Source: Hydrogenobacter sp. T-8 (GTDB lineage: Bacteria; Aquificota; Aquificia; Aquificales; Aquificaceae). From it: a stretch of 64,000 nt of DNA. This document shows, one piece after another, positions 43,004 to 52,281 of this stretch; position 1 is the stretch's first letter; each line of letters begins with the position of its first letter. The notes beneath the pieces were generated by a model, which searched no databases, was not told where the DNA came from, and worked only from the letters and a program-made list of their open reading frames with translations. The translations under genes and the position numbers were made by a program. The DNA lies in NCBI RefSeq assembly GCF_011006175.1, contig NZ_CP048795.1:186001-250000 (forward strand). The letters run 5' to 3'.

Positions 43004-44724
43004 CACTGGCTGATTACGGTTGGAGTTATGAATATAAGAAGTTCCGTATCAAACTTTCTTACCCTCTCCTGTCCGAAGAGATACTTAAGCAAGGGAACTC
43101 TTACTACCCCAGGCACGCCCTCGTTAGTTACGCCATCTTGATTGTCTATTATGCCACCTAGCACCACGGTCTGACCATTTTCCACGACTATCTTGGTCTT
43201 TACCTCTTTTGTGTTTATGGCAGGTCCTTGTGGAGTTTGAATTCCCACGGTATCGCGTTTTATTTCTATATCCATTAGTATTCTACCATCTGGTGATATT
43301 ACCGGTGTGACATCAAGCTGGAGAACCACATCCTTGAACTGTATGTTCGGCACTGCGGTGCCACCGGCACCGACTGCAGCAGTTTGATAGGGAACTTGAA
43401 CGCCCTGTTTTATTGTAGCTTTCTGACCGTTAATAGTAACCACGGTAGGCTTCGCTATACTTTTAGCTTTATCTATCCTTTCAAGGGCTGAAATCCTTAG
43501 GTTAAGAGCGTTGAGAACACCCCTCTGATAGGTAAAGGTCAATATACCGCCAGGTGTGGCAGAAAGTCCAGGGATTGGGTTCAATGGTGTGTTTGTGCCT
43601 ATATTTGAACCAATACCTCCACTCCAAAATTGTGGAACATTAGCTTGTGATAACAAGGCATTCCAGTTTATGCCAAGCTCTCTGAGGGATTCTTCTCTAA
43701 CCTCTACTATGCGTGCCTCTATGGACACTCTTACGGGGCTTTCGCTTATGTAGTCTTTGAACCTTTCTTGTATAATTTGTAAAACATCTGGATAGTCAGT
43801 TATCATAACCGCGTTAAACTCCCTTATAATAGGAGTTGGGGCCTTTTGAGTTTGTTGTTGTGCTTGTGTCTGTTGTTGAGGCTGTAAGTCCTGCCTTTCT
43901 ACGAGAGCACCTCCACTCAGCACAATACCTGCTTCAGACCTTAGAGGCTCTATCATCTTTATAAACTCATCGGGGCTTATGTATTTTAGGTAGAATATCT
44001 TGGTAACTGGTCTTCTTTCAGAAGGTGTGGTGATTAGGAAAGGCTTAAGAGCCTCTGTGTACAGCTCCATCTGCTTGGGACTATCTGTTATGACAAGAGC
44101 GGAAAAATCATAAGATTTAGTTATTGATGTGTCTGGTCTAGTGTAAGACTTTATTCGTCTTTCTGCTTCATCTAGCCCTATGCCCCTTAGGTAGAACACC
44201 CTAGTAGTCCTCTCTTCTGCTGGGACCAGTGCATCTGCAAGTTTCCTATAATCCTTAAGTATTGGCTCAAGCCTTTTTATGTTTTTTTCCTCGTCCCTGA
44301 TATATATAGTTTTGAGCGTTTTGTCTATGACTATTTCTGCAGACGGAGTTACTCGTGCCTTTAGGAAGTTTATTATCTCGTTTATCTGTTTATCATCAAG
44401 TCCAGCTACGTTTATATTTATCTCTGCGCCTTTCGTAATACGGAAAACCTTTGTATCCGCAGGGACTGCTATGAGACTATACTCTTTTAGAATAATGTTC
44501 ATAGCTTCTCCTACGGGCACAGGTCTGTATATGGCAACGCTTACTGTCTTTTGAAGGTCTTGAGAAACCGCTGGGTCAAAGATAACATTCATACCAGAAA
44601 CTTCCGCAAGTGCCTTTAGGACTGCTTCCAATTTAACATTCTCAAACCTCATCTCTCTTACTGTCTGAGAGTAAGAAAAGCCCACAAACAAAAGTATCAC
44701 AATAAATCCTAATACCTTCCTCAT
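43003..44724 (-). CDS. pilQ: Secretin (PilQ-like)
   Basis: 573 residues with a signal peptide (MRKVLGFIVILLFVGFSYSQ), an N-terminal secretin/STN-like domain (FENVKLEAVLKALAEVSGMN), two N1-like repeats, a Gln-rich linker (~287-302, QQQTQAQQQTQ) and the secretin domain with RIVEVREESLRELGINW, VENGQTVVLGG and a closing FITPTVI. It forms the outer membrane pore for the pilus. It is shorter than proteobacterial PilQ and lacks AMIN domains. It overlaps both neighbours. Confidence 0.92.
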   Translation of the reverse strand: MRKVLGFIVILLFVGFSYSQTVREMRFENVKLEAVLKALAEVSGMNVIFDPAVSQDLQKTVSVAIYRPVPVGEAMNIILKEYSLIAVPADTKVFRITKGAEININVAGLDDKQINEIINFLKARVTPSAEIVIDKTLKTIYIRDEEKNIKRLEPILKDYRKLADALVPAEERTTRVFYLRGIGLDEAERRIKSYTRPDTSITKSYDFSALVITDSPKQMELYTEALKPFLITTPSERRPVTKIFYLKYISPDEFIKMIEPLRSEAGIVLSGGALVERQDLQPQQQTQAQQQTQKAPTPIIREFNAVMITDYPDVLQIIQERFKDYISESPVRVSIEARIVEVREESLRELGINWNALLSQANVPQFWSGGIGSNIGTNTPLNPIPGLSATPGGILTFTYQRGVLNALNLRISALERIDKAKSIAKPTVVTINGQKATIKQGVQVPYQTAAVGAGGTAVPNIQFKDVVLQLDVTPVISPDGRILMDIEIKRDTVGIQTPQGPAINTKEVKTKIVVENGQTVVLGGIIDNQDGVTNEGVPGVVRVPLLKYLFGQERVRKFDTELLIFITPTVISQ

Positions 44725-44951
44725 TTTTTACCTCCTTCCCTTTGTTCTTCGGTCTTTTTCATAAACTGTGATGGGTTTCTGTCTACTCTTATGTTTCTTA
44801 CCGAGCCATCTTTTTCTTCAACCACAATGTAATTTTCTACCTTTCCCTGCCTTTCAATCACTATATAGCCTACCGCACCCTCAAGGTTTTGAAAGGGTTG
44901 CTGTGCAAAGACAAAACCAAAACAAGTCAAAAGAAATATCAATCTCTTCAT
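44721..44951 (-). CDS. Small periplasmic protein, PilP position
   Basis: 76 residues with a signal sequence (MKRLIFLLTCFGFVFAQ) and a small domain FQNLEGAVGYIVIERQGKVENYIVVEEKDGS, then a Lys/Glu-rich tail. It sits exactly where PilP is in the usual pilMNOPQ order. Only the family-like GAVG...I...G...Y pattern resembles PilP's C-terminal beta domain; the length is half. PilP-like is a guess from position and pattern. It overlaps the neighbours by 4 bp on each side. Confidence 0.6.
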   Translation of the reverse strand: MKRLIFLLTCFGFVFAQQPFQNLEGAVGYIVIERQGKVENYIVVEEKDGSVRNIRVDRNPSQFMKKTEEQREGGKK

Positions 44952-45655
44952 AGCTCCTGTCCCTCCTTCATTAGGATATTTATTACCATTTCCGCCCTCA
45001 ACTTATTACCTTCACTGCTGAGACTTAGCGACACTGGATAGGATATTATACCCTCTCTTCTCATGCCATCAAGGAATGCTCTCACGGAAGCGTAGTCTCC
45101 AAGGAGCGTCATTTTAACCTCGCTTCTTAGAAGAGTTACCCCTTCTTGAGGTTGTTGCCCCGTTTGCTGTTGACCTTTTTGCCCCTGTTGTTGGGTTTGT
45201 TGCTGTTGCTGTAATTCCTTTACGACCTTCTTTTCACCTTCTTGGGTTATTGCATAGCTTACCTTTTGAGCCCCAGAAACCTGCAGGTTGAGTATTTTAA
45301 CTTTTGACCTTTTAGCTATACGCCCTATGTTGGCAATTATTTTACCCACATCTTTTTCTGTTGGTATTTCTCCAACCAAACTAACAAGTTCCGCTTGTTT
45401 TGTAAGGTATTCTTCTTCAAGAGCCTTTTCTTCCTTCCTTAGGTTCTCAAGTATTGCTGGATTAAGGCTTGCCCTTATGCGTTGAATATCCGCTTTAGCA
45501 TTGTTCACTTCTACTTTTAGTTTGCTTACTTCGTCCATAGCTGGAGATAGTAGCATGAGCCAAATATATACGATTAAAACAAGGGGAAGGACAAGAATTA
45601 GGACATACCTCTGCCAAGGGGGAAGTGCCTTAAACTGTTCTATGAGTTTTTGCAT
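44948..45655 (-). CDS. pilO: PilO-like inner membrane assembly protein
   Basis: 235 residues. A short cytoplasmic N-terminus (LPPWQRY), one membrane segment (VLILVLPLVLIVYIWLM), a coiled coil (~40-90) and a ferredoxin-like PilO domain interrupted by a Gln/Gly/Thr-rich stretch (~148-170, LQQQQQTQQQGQ). PilN and PilO form the periplasmic bridge between PilM and PilQ. Order and topology support the call. Confidence 0.85.
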   Translation of the reverse strand: MQKLIEQFKALPPWQRYVLILVLPLVLIVYIWLMLLSPAMDEVSKLKVEVNNAKADIQRIRASLNPAILENLRKEEKALEEEYLTKQAELVSLVGEIPTEKDVGKIIANIGRIAKRSKVKILNLQVSGAQKVSYAITQEGEKKVVKELQQQQQTQQQGQKGQQQTGQQPQEGVTLLRSEVKMTLLGDYASVRAFLDGMRREGIISYPVSLSLSSEGNKLRAEMVINILMKEGQEL

Positions 45656-45658
45656 GGT

Positions 45659-46309
45659 CTACCTCCCCTCCTGTAGGTTTCTTTCAGAGGAAAGTTTAGC
45701 GGAGTAATATTCAAATCCATGAGGGTTTAACTTTCTCTCAAGCTGAGCGAGAGAAGCTCTCTCAGAAGCATTACTTAGTGCCTTCCCATAAGAACTGAGG
45801 CTCTCGTAGTCAAAGGAGTTTATTTCAAGCTCTGAAGTTAGCTTCTGTTGATTTATATCTAAAGATTGTCTGTAGGAACTAATCCAAGCAGCTTTGGGCA
45901 CGTAGGACATGTAAAAGGAAAAGCCTGAGTTAAAAGGCTCGTAGTAAGCCTTTAGCCCGACGATTATGTCCTTACTCTTTTCAACATCCTGAACTTCTTT
46001 CTTTATTCTGGCTATTCTCTCTTCTATAGCCCTTTTCTCATCAAGGAATTTTTTTGCCTCTGCTTGAAGCCTTGTCTTCTCTGCGTTTAAATTGCTTATC
46101 TCTGCCTTAAGATGCTCTACATCTTGACGAACCTTCCAATAATACCCCAATACCGCCACCACACCAAGCCATAGCAAAAGCCCTGCGTAATATTCTCCCC
46201 CAGCTTTGAGTAAGTCCTGCACCTTTAAAGTTTTCAAGGATGATAAATCAAAGGCTATGCCCCTTTTTGCCTCCTCCTTCCTTACCTTTGCAAGGTTTAT
46301 CTTTATCAT
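45659..46309 (-). CDS. pilN: PilN-like inner membrane assembly protein
   Basis: 216 residues. The N-terminal MIKINLAKV is the short peptide that binds PilM in this family. One membrane segment (~37-57), a long coiled coil (~60-115) and a ferredoxin-like end follow. It overlaps pilM by 4 bp and precedes pilO by 3 bp. Confidence 0.87.
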   Translation of the reverse strand: MIKINLAKVRKEEAKRGIAFDLSSLKTLKVQDLLKAGGEYYAGLLLWLGVVAVLGYYWKVRQDVEHLKAEISNLNAEKTRLQAEAKKFLDEKRAIEERIARIKKEVQDVEKSKDIIVGLKAYYEPFNSGFSFYMSYVPKAAWISSYRQSLDINQQKLTSELEINSFDYESLSSYGKALSNASERASLAQLERKLNPHGFEYYSAKLSSERNLQEGR

Positions 46310-47169
46310 CCTTCCATCCCCCTTATACTTAATATGTACGGAATAAAGAAGTTTGGTTTAAGCTCCTCAAGGTCAAGAATCCCAAGTATAGGAAGGTTTT
46401 CCATGATTCGCGTAAGCATTTCCTCATCTGCGATTATGGGTCCTGCTACATACATACTGGAAAGGTCGTTCAGAACCACAATGTTTCTAATCTCCGCAAA
46501 AAAACTCTCAAGGGACTCCTCATCCCTGCTTTTCAAGAACTCCGAGAAGCTCCAATAGGTCACGTAGTAGCTTATATTGGTGGGTGAATAGGTGGTTAGT
46601 ATGGAGTAGTTATAGTCAATGTAAAGAATGGAAAAGGGAACAGGGAGCTTGTGATAGAGCCCGTAATTTATTATGGCGACAACCTCGTAGTCAAGAGTAT
46701 GAAGTTTAAGCCCCACACTTTCCACCATTTTTCTTATGCCTTCAACTGTTTCTTTCCGAGAGAGCACTAGAACCACACCCACCTGTTTCCCCTCAGCTCC
46801 TGGCTCCAGTATAAAATAGTCGTAATAGGTTTCTTCTCTCATGGCGGAGAGTTCCCTCTTTATAGACCACTCTATGGCACTCTGGAGGTCCTTCTTGCTC
46901 ATGGATGCAGGATATTTGTAGAACTTGAGAAGCCCATCGTTGACCGGTATGCAGGCTACGACCCTTTTGCCAGAGAGCCCGTATTTTTGAACTACCTCTC
47001 TCAGGACTTTTTCCTTATCCTTCCCCTCAAGGTTTACTTCAATGGGTTCTGAAAGAGGCTTTTTGTCTTTCCCCAGCTCCAGAAGTCTTATAACCTTGTC
47101 TGTAAACTGCAGACCCACTATGGTCTTGACACCCTTTAGCAAGGGTGGAAAGGCAAGGCTTATGTTCAT
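46306..47169 (-). CDS. pilM: PilM-like actin-fold protein
   Basis: 287 residues: FTDKVIRLLELGK as the first phosphate loop, VVACIPVNDGLLKFYKYPASMSKKDLQSAIEW as in PilM (segment shown in part), and YIDYNYSILT. It is shorter than the proteobacterial form (~350), lacking part of the last subdomain. It binds PilN on the cytoplasmic side. It begins in an ATGA overlap with ppsA, so pilus assembly is tied to that transcript. Confidence 0.85.
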   Translation of the reverse strand: MNISLAFPPLLKGVKTIVGLQFTDKVIRLLELGKDKKPLSEPIEVNLEGKDKEKVLREVVQKYGLSGKRVVACIPVNDGLLKFYKYPASMSKKDLQSAIEWSIKRELSAMREETYYDYFILEPGAEGKQVGVVLVLSRKETVEGIRKMVESVGLKLHTLDYEVVAIINYGLYHKLPVPFSILYIDYNYSILTTYSPTNISYYVTYWSFSEFLKSRDEESLESFFAEIRNIVVLNDLSSMYVAGPIIADEEMLTRIMENLPILGILDLEELKPNFFIPYILSIRGMEG

Positions 47170-49721
47170 GGCACCATCTCCCTCATCCTATTTTCCGCAT
47201 CCGCAACCACGAGCATGGTCTTAAGCACAGAATCTGGGTTTAGAGATATGCTGTCTATACCCTGCTCCACAAGAAAGACCGCAAACTCTGGAAAGTCAGA
47301 TGGACCCTGACCGCATATGCCCACCTTTTTACCCTTTTCCTTTGCGGTTTGTATAAGGTGTGCTATGAACCTCTTTACCGCCTCGTTTCTTTCGTCATAA
47401 AGGTGTGCTACAAGTCCAGAGTCTCTGTCAAGACCAAGGGTTAGCTGTGTGAGGTCATTGGAACCTATAGAAAAGCCGTCAAATATCTCCGCAAACCTGT
47501 CCGCAAGTATTACGTTGCTGGGAAGCTCAGCCATCACATAGACTTCAAGCCCGTTTTCCCCCTTCCTGAGTCCATATTGCTCCATTACCTGTAGCACCCT
47601 TTCTCCCTCCTCGGGTGTTCTACAAAATGGTATCATAACCTTTGTATTTGTCAAGCCCATCTTGTTCCGCACCCTTAGTATTGCCTGACACTCAAGCCCA
47701 AAGGCGGGTTTATAGACCTCTGAATAATACCTTGATGCGCCCCTCCAGCCCAGCATGGGGTTTTCTTCCTCTGGTTCAAAAAGCTCACCGCCTATTAGCC
47801 CTCTGTATTCGTTGGACTTAAAGTCAGAAAACCTAACAATGACCGGGTTCGGATAAAAGGCGGAGGATATTTTAGCAACCCCGTAAGAGAGCTTTTTCAC
47901 AAAATACTGAGCCTTGTCCTCATAGCCAAAGGTGAGGCTCTCTATGTCCTCTATGAGCTTTTGAAGGTTTATCTGTTTTTTGTCCTTGCCCTTTGCCAGC
48001 TTGTCTGAGAGCGGTGGCTTTGCATACCTGTATATGACAGACATGCTCACATTACCCCTGTCATCCAAAAGACCCTGAGCCCTTAGCTCTTGGTATAGTT
48101 CCTTTATCTCTGCGTAGTGTAGGAGGGCAAGGGGGTGTATCTTTATGTAGTTGGCTATTATGAACTCTTCTCTGGCAAGTCCCACGCCGTCGTTGGGGAT
48201 GGAGGAATACTTAAAGGCGGACTCTGGATTGCCCACGTTCATCATTATCTTTGTGTTTGTCCTTGGGAGGTTTTCAAGGTTTATCTCCTCAACCTCAAAA
48301 GGGACAAAGCCTTCGTAAACATAACCCACCTCACCCTCCGCACAGGAAAGGGTCACCTCCATGCCTGTTTTGAGTATCTCTGTGGCTTTGTGAGTGCCCA
48401 CCACCGCAGGTATTCCAAGCTCTCTTGCTACTATGGCTGCGTGTGCGGTTCTGCCTCCCCTGTTGGTTATTATGCCCTTCGCCTTCTTCATTACAGGCTC
48501 CCAGTCGGGGTCTGTTATGTCGGTGACCAGTATCTCACCTTCTTGAAACTGCCCCGCATCTTTTAGGTCGTGTATGACCCTTACCTTTCCGTGGGCAATT
48601 TTGTCACCCACCGCTATGCCATAAACTATTCTTTTCTTTGCCCTTTCTTCAATAGGCTGGGTGAACTTGTAGACCTTGAGGATGTTTTCTTCTCTTCTTG
48701 AGTGCACAGTTTCTGGTCTTGCCTGCACCACAAAGAGCTGATTAAGCACTCCATCCTTCGCCCATTCTATGTCCATGGGCATCCACTTGCCATTTTTTCT
48801 GGAGTAGTAATCCTCTATGAGTATGCCCCATCTTGCAAGCTGGAGAATCTCATCGTCAGATAGTGCAAACTGCTTTTGCTCTTGGAGGGATACGTTTACC
48901 ACCTTGACCCTCTCCTGCCCAGTGCCATATACCATCTTTCTGTCTTTTCTTCCCAGCTTTTTCTCAATTATGGCAGAGTATCCAGCCTGAAGGGTGGGCT
49001 TGAAGACCATGTATTCGTCGGGAGTTACCATACCCTGAACCAAAAGCTCACCAAGTCCATAAGAGGCGTTTATCACCACCACATCCTTAAAGCCAGATTC
49101 TGTGTCAAGGGTGAACATGACACCAGAGGCACCCATATCGGAGCGAACCATCTTCTGCACGCCAATGGCTATGCCTACCTTGAAGTGGTCAAAGCCAAAG
49201 GACTCCCTGTAGGATATAGCTCTGTCGGTAAAGAGGGAGGCAAAGCCGTTTTTAACTGCGGTCAGCACGTTCTCCGCACCCACCACATTGAGGTAAGTCT
49301 CTTGCTGTCCTGCAAAGGATGCATGGGGCAGGTCTTCTGCTGTGGCGGAGGATCGCACCGCTACATCCACCGCAAAAGAGCCATACCTCTCTGAGAGTTT
49401 TTCATAGTAGTTTTTTATTCCCTCTTCAATCTCCCTTGGGAACTCACCACCCTTTATAAGTTCTCTTATCTGGTGACCCTTCTTTGCAAGGTCTATCACA
49501 TCCTTTGGGTCAAGCCCACGAAGTATCCTCCTTATCTCCTCCTCAAGTCCGTTATGCTCAATGAATTTGTAGTAAGCCTCAGAGGTTACCACAAAACCGT
49601 AGGGGACATTGACGCCAAGGGAAGACAGGTTTCTTATCATCTCACCAAGAGAGGCATTCTTGCCCCCCACGAGGGGTATATCCTCGATGCCCACCTCATC
49701 AAGCCACACAAGATACTTCAT
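47166..49721 (-). CDS. ppsA: Phosphoenolpyruvate synthase
   Basis: 851 residues: N-terminal ATP-grasp domain (GGKNASLGEMIRNL, RSSATAEDLPHASFAGQQET), the phosphohistidine domain with the catalytic His in TNRGGRTAHAAIVARELG (~430) and the C-terminal PEP-binding TIM barrel ending with GICGQGPSD and DSISLNPDS. It converts pyruvate and ATP to PEP, AMP and phosphate, feeding gluconeogenesis from reductive-TCA-derived pyruvate. It overlaps glyS and pilM by 4 bp each. Confidence 0.97.
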   Translation of the reverse strand: MKYLVWLDEVGIEDIPLVGGKNASLGEMIRNLSSLGVNVPYGFVVTSEAYYKFIEHNGLEEEIRRILRGLDPKDVIDLAKKGHQIRELIKGGEFPREIEEGIKNYYEKLSERYGSFAVDVAVRSSATAEDLPHASFAGQQETYLNVVGAENVLTAVKNGFASLFTDRAISYRESFGFDHFKVGIAIGVQKMVRSDMGASGVMFTLDTESGFKDVVVINASYGLGELLVQGMVTPDEYMVFKPTLQAGYSAIIEKKLGRKDRKMVYGTGQERVKVVNVSLQEQKQFALSDDEILQLARWGILIEDYYSRKNGKWMPMDIEWAKDGVLNQLFVVQARPETVHSRREENILKVYKFTQPIEERAKKRIVYGIAVGDKIAHGKVRVIHDLKDAGQFQEGEILVTDITDPDWEPVMKKAKGIITNRGGRTAHAAIVARELGIPAVVGTHKATEILKTGMEVTLSCAEGEVGYVYEGFVPFEVEEINLENLPRTNTKIMMNVGNPESAFKYSSIPNDGVGLAREEFIIANYIKIHPLALLHYAEIKELYQELRAQGLLDDRGNVSMSVIYRYAKPPLSDKLAKGKDKKQINLQKLIEDIESLTFGYEDKAQYFVKKLSYGVAKISSAFYPNPVIVRFSDFKSNEYRGLIGGELFEPEEENPMLGWRGASRYYSEVYKPAFGLECQAILRVRNKMGLTNTKVMIPFCRTPEEGERVLQVMEQYGLRKGENGLEVYVMAELPSNVILADRFAEIFDGFSIGSNDLTQLTLGLDRDSGLVAHLYDERNEAVKRFIAHLIQTAKEKGKKVGICGQGPSDFPEFAVFLVEQGIDSISLNPDSVLKTMLVVADAENRMREMVP

Positions 49722-51700
49722 GCCTTACCTCCTTCTGTTACTATCTTGCTAAAATCCGCAAACCTGTTAAAAAGTTTTTTTATTCTGTAAAGAAGGGAAA
49801 GCCTGTTTTTCCTTACCTCTTCTCTGGGGTCCATCACTAAGACCTTATCGAAGAACCTATCTATGGGTTCCTTTAGGACGGATAAATTGAGTAAATCCTG
49901 CGTGTCTTCGAGGCTCCTATAGGCTTGCCAAAGGCTTTTTTCCTCTTCCTCTTGGAATAGCCCTTCTTCTACCATATCTTCCCTCCATTCTGAGGGCAGT
50001 ATCCTTACCACCCTCCTGTAGGCTTCTACTATATGTTTAAATTCTTCCTCCTCTCTGAGGCTGGCAAGGGTTTTTACTATGCTTATAGCCTCATAGGGTC
50101 TGAATGGGCTTTTCACTTCAAGAACCGCCCTAACAAGGTCGTAGCCATAGGGGTCAAGGTAGGCTTCAAGCCTTGCTTCAAGAAACTTCTCCATGTCTTT
50201 TGTATAGCTTTCAAGCAATGCGGAAAGGTCTATATTCCACCCAAAGTGCTCTAATATGGCAAAAAGCCCTTGAGCAAGCCTTTTCATACCGTAGGGGTCT
50301 GAGCTTCCCTTTGGGGCTTCGCCCACTGTGATGAGAGTGTTTAGACTGTCAAGTCTATCCGCTATAGATAGCACCGCAGAGATATCGCTTGAGGGCAATG
50401 GGTCAGAGGCTCTTACTGGAAGATAATGTTCATACAAAGCAAGAGCAACTTCCGGGTCTTCACCCTGCTTGAGGGCGTATATGTATCCCATATAACCTTG
50501 AAGTTCGTCAAGCTCCCTTACCATCTGCGTAAGAAGGTCTACCTTACAGAGCTGGCTTGCCCTCTCTATCTTTCTCTTCTTATCTTCAGAAAATCCCAGA
50601 AGGTCCGCCAGCTTCATGGCAAGTGCTCCAACCCTTCTAACCTTCTCTAACATACTGCCGGCCTTTGGATGGAATAGAACTTCCGACAGCTGAGGGAGAA
50701 GCTCCTCCAAAGGTTTTTTGAGGTCTTCTCTGTAGAAAAACAGCGCATCCTCAAGCCTCGCCCTTATCACCTTTTCGTAGCCTCTAACGATTACACTATC
50801 TCTTGGATAGTTGTTGCTTATGGCTATAAAGTAGGGCAGGAGCCGGCCCTCTTTTTCTACGCAGAAGAACCTCTGATGATGGGCAAGGACGGTCATTATT
50901 ACCCTGTCAGGAAGCTCAAGGTATTTTTCCTCAAACTTTCCAACCACCGCAAAGGGAAACTCTACGAGGTTTGCCACCTCCTCTTCCAAACCCTCGGGGT
51001 AAAAGGGCTTTCCGCCAAGAGCATAAGCCTCATCCCGAAGAAATGCAAGCACCATGCCGAGCCTTTCTTTATAGTCCGCAATAACATAACTACCCTTAAG
51101 AGCCTCAACATAGTCCCCTGCGCTCCTGAGCTCCACTTGACCAGGGGAGAGTATCCTGTGTCCATAGGTTATCCTGTCAGCCCTTAGCTTTCCGAAGGAG
51201 AGGGGAAGAACTTGGTCACCGTAAAGGGCACATATCCATCTTATGGGTCTTGAAAACCTGAGGTTTGAAGAGTCCCACCTCATGGTTTTTGGGAAGGGGA
51301 CAGATTGGAGAAGCTCCTCAAAGGTTTCTGAAAGTTTCTCAAGGGGTGAGACTTCTTTTACCCTCCTTCTTATAGCCACATACAGACCCTCACCCTTTTG
51401 AACTTCAATGGCTTCTTCCATGCTTGCCTTGTTTCTTTCAAGAAAGGCAAGAAGTGCCTTAGTGGGCTTTCCTTCCTCATAGGCTACCTTAACTGGTGGA
51501 CCATAGATGGTTTCTTCCCTCTCAGGGGCAATGTTTTGGAAGTTTTTAACAAAAAAGGCAAGCCTTCTCGGTGTTGCAAAGGTTTGGATGTCTTCTCTCT
51601 GCAGTATGTGGTGGAGTTTTTCTTTCAGATGGTCTACCGCGCGCAGTATAGCACCTGCGGGCAGTTCTTCCGTTCCTATTTCTATGAGAAGGTCTTTCAT
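49718..51700 (-). CDS. glyS: Glycyl-tRNA synthetase beta subunit
   Basis: About 660 residues from MKDLLIEIGTEELPAG, the family start. Further motifs are TPRRLAFFV, GPPVKVAYEEG, FSRPIRWI and the C-terminal anticodon-binding ALKQGEDPEVALALYEHYLP and VMDPREEVRKNRLSLL. It pairs with the alpha subunit GlyQ, not in the window. The start at 51700 follows the TPR gene stop by one base; the longer frame to 51742 would run into that gene. Confidence 0.96.
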   Translation of the reverse strand: MKDLLIEIGTEELPAGAILRAVDHLKEKLHHILQREDIQTFATPRRLAFFVKNFQNIAPEREETIYGPPVKVAYEEGKPTKALLAFLERNKASMEEAIEVQKGEGLYVAIRRRVKEVSPLEKLSETFEELLQSVPFPKTMRWDSSNLRFSRPIRWICALYGDQVLPLSFGKLRADRITYGHRILSPGQVELRSAGDYVEALKGSYVIADYKERLGMVLAFLRDEAYALGGKPFYPEGLEEEVANLVEFPFAVVGKFEEKYLELPDRVIMTVLAHHQRFFCVEKEGRLLPYFIAISNNYPRDSVIVRGYEKVIRARLEDALFFYREDLKKPLEELLPQLSEVLFHPKAGSMLEKVRRVGALAMKLADLLGFSEDKKRKIERASQLCKVDLLTQMVRELDELQGYMGYIYALKQGEDPEVALALYEHYLPVRASDPLPSSDISAVLSIADRLDSLNTLITVGEAPKGSSDPYGMKRLAQGLFAILEHFGWNIDLSALLESYTKDMEKFLEARLEAYLDPYGYDLVRAVLEVKSPFRPYEAISIVKTLASLREEEEFKHIVEAYRRVVRILPSEWREDMVEEGLFQEEEEKSLWQAYRSLEDTQDLLNLSVLKEPIDRFFDKVLVMDPREEVRKNRLSLLYRIKKLFNRFADFSKIVTEGGKA

Positions 51701-51701
51701 G

Positions 51702-52268
51702 CTAATCCCCCATGAGAGAAAGAGCTTGTGCCATATTGGCAAAGTAGGTGTTGGGACTTTTTTCTTCTATCTTTTTCAAGACCGCCCTTGCCTCTTCTGT
51801 TTTTCCTTCCGCTTTGAGAATCTGAGCCTTTAGCAGGAGAGAACTTGCGTAATTAAAGTCCTCTTCCCTTATGCCCTCCAGTTCTCTAAGAGCATCCTTT
51901 TTTTTACCCTCTCTAAAGAGCTCATAAGCGTACCTTTCTCTGTAGAGGGCTAATAGCTTCTTGTCCTTGAGGTTTTTTACTATTTCACCGAGCACCTCAT
52001 GGGTATTAACCTTGCTTTCCTTTGAATGCTTCGAAATGTAGAGCTTATAGGAGAGAAGAAGAGGTTTCATGGGACTGTTAGGGGCAGAGTTTATAAGCTC
52101 CTCCGCCTTTTTGTAGTTGCCTGCTTGCAGAAGTTTTCTTATTTCGTATTCTTTATAAGAAGCCTCCTGAAGTTTACGATTTCTGTAGTTATCCCAAAGG
52201 AGAAAGCCTCCAACAAGAATAAGAACGACCGCTATAAGACCACCTACCCTTAACAGAATATCCCTCAT
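51702..52268 (-). CDS. Membrane-anchored TPR-like protein (YfgM-type)
   Basis: 188 residues: an N-terminal anchor (LLRVGGLIAVVLILVGGFLLWDNY) and tetratricopeptide-like helices (LLQAGNYKKAEELINSAP; EGKTEEARAVLKKIEEKSP). The plan resembles YfgM/BamD-neighbour proteins that associate with the Sec translocon; secF lies directly upstream. TATAAT is 7 nt before ATG, so it may have its own promoter inside the operon. Confidence 0.7.
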   Translation of the reverse strand: MRDILLRVGGLIAVVLILVGGFLLWDNYRNRKLQEASYKEYEIRKLLQAGNYKKAEELINSAPNSPMKPLLLSYKLYISKHSKESKVNTHEVLGEIVKNLKDKKLLALYRERYAYELFREGKKKDALRELEGIREEDFNYASSLLLKAQILKAEGKTEEARAVLKKIEEKSPNTYFANMAQALSLMGD

Positions 52269-52275
52269 CAATAAG

Positions 52276-52281
52276 ATTATA
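52276..52281 (-). promoter_or_regulatory. -10 box of the TPR-glyS-ppsA-pil operon, leaderless geometry
   Basis: TATAAT ends 7 nt before ATG at 52268 and sits at the stop region of secF. It may start the long transcript that runs through glyS, ppsA and pilMNOQ. Confidence 0.5.

Noticed and set aside
48135-48566. 143-codon frame antisense to ppsA
   Set aside because: Shadow of the ppsA frame with no promoter, ribosome site or family pattern.
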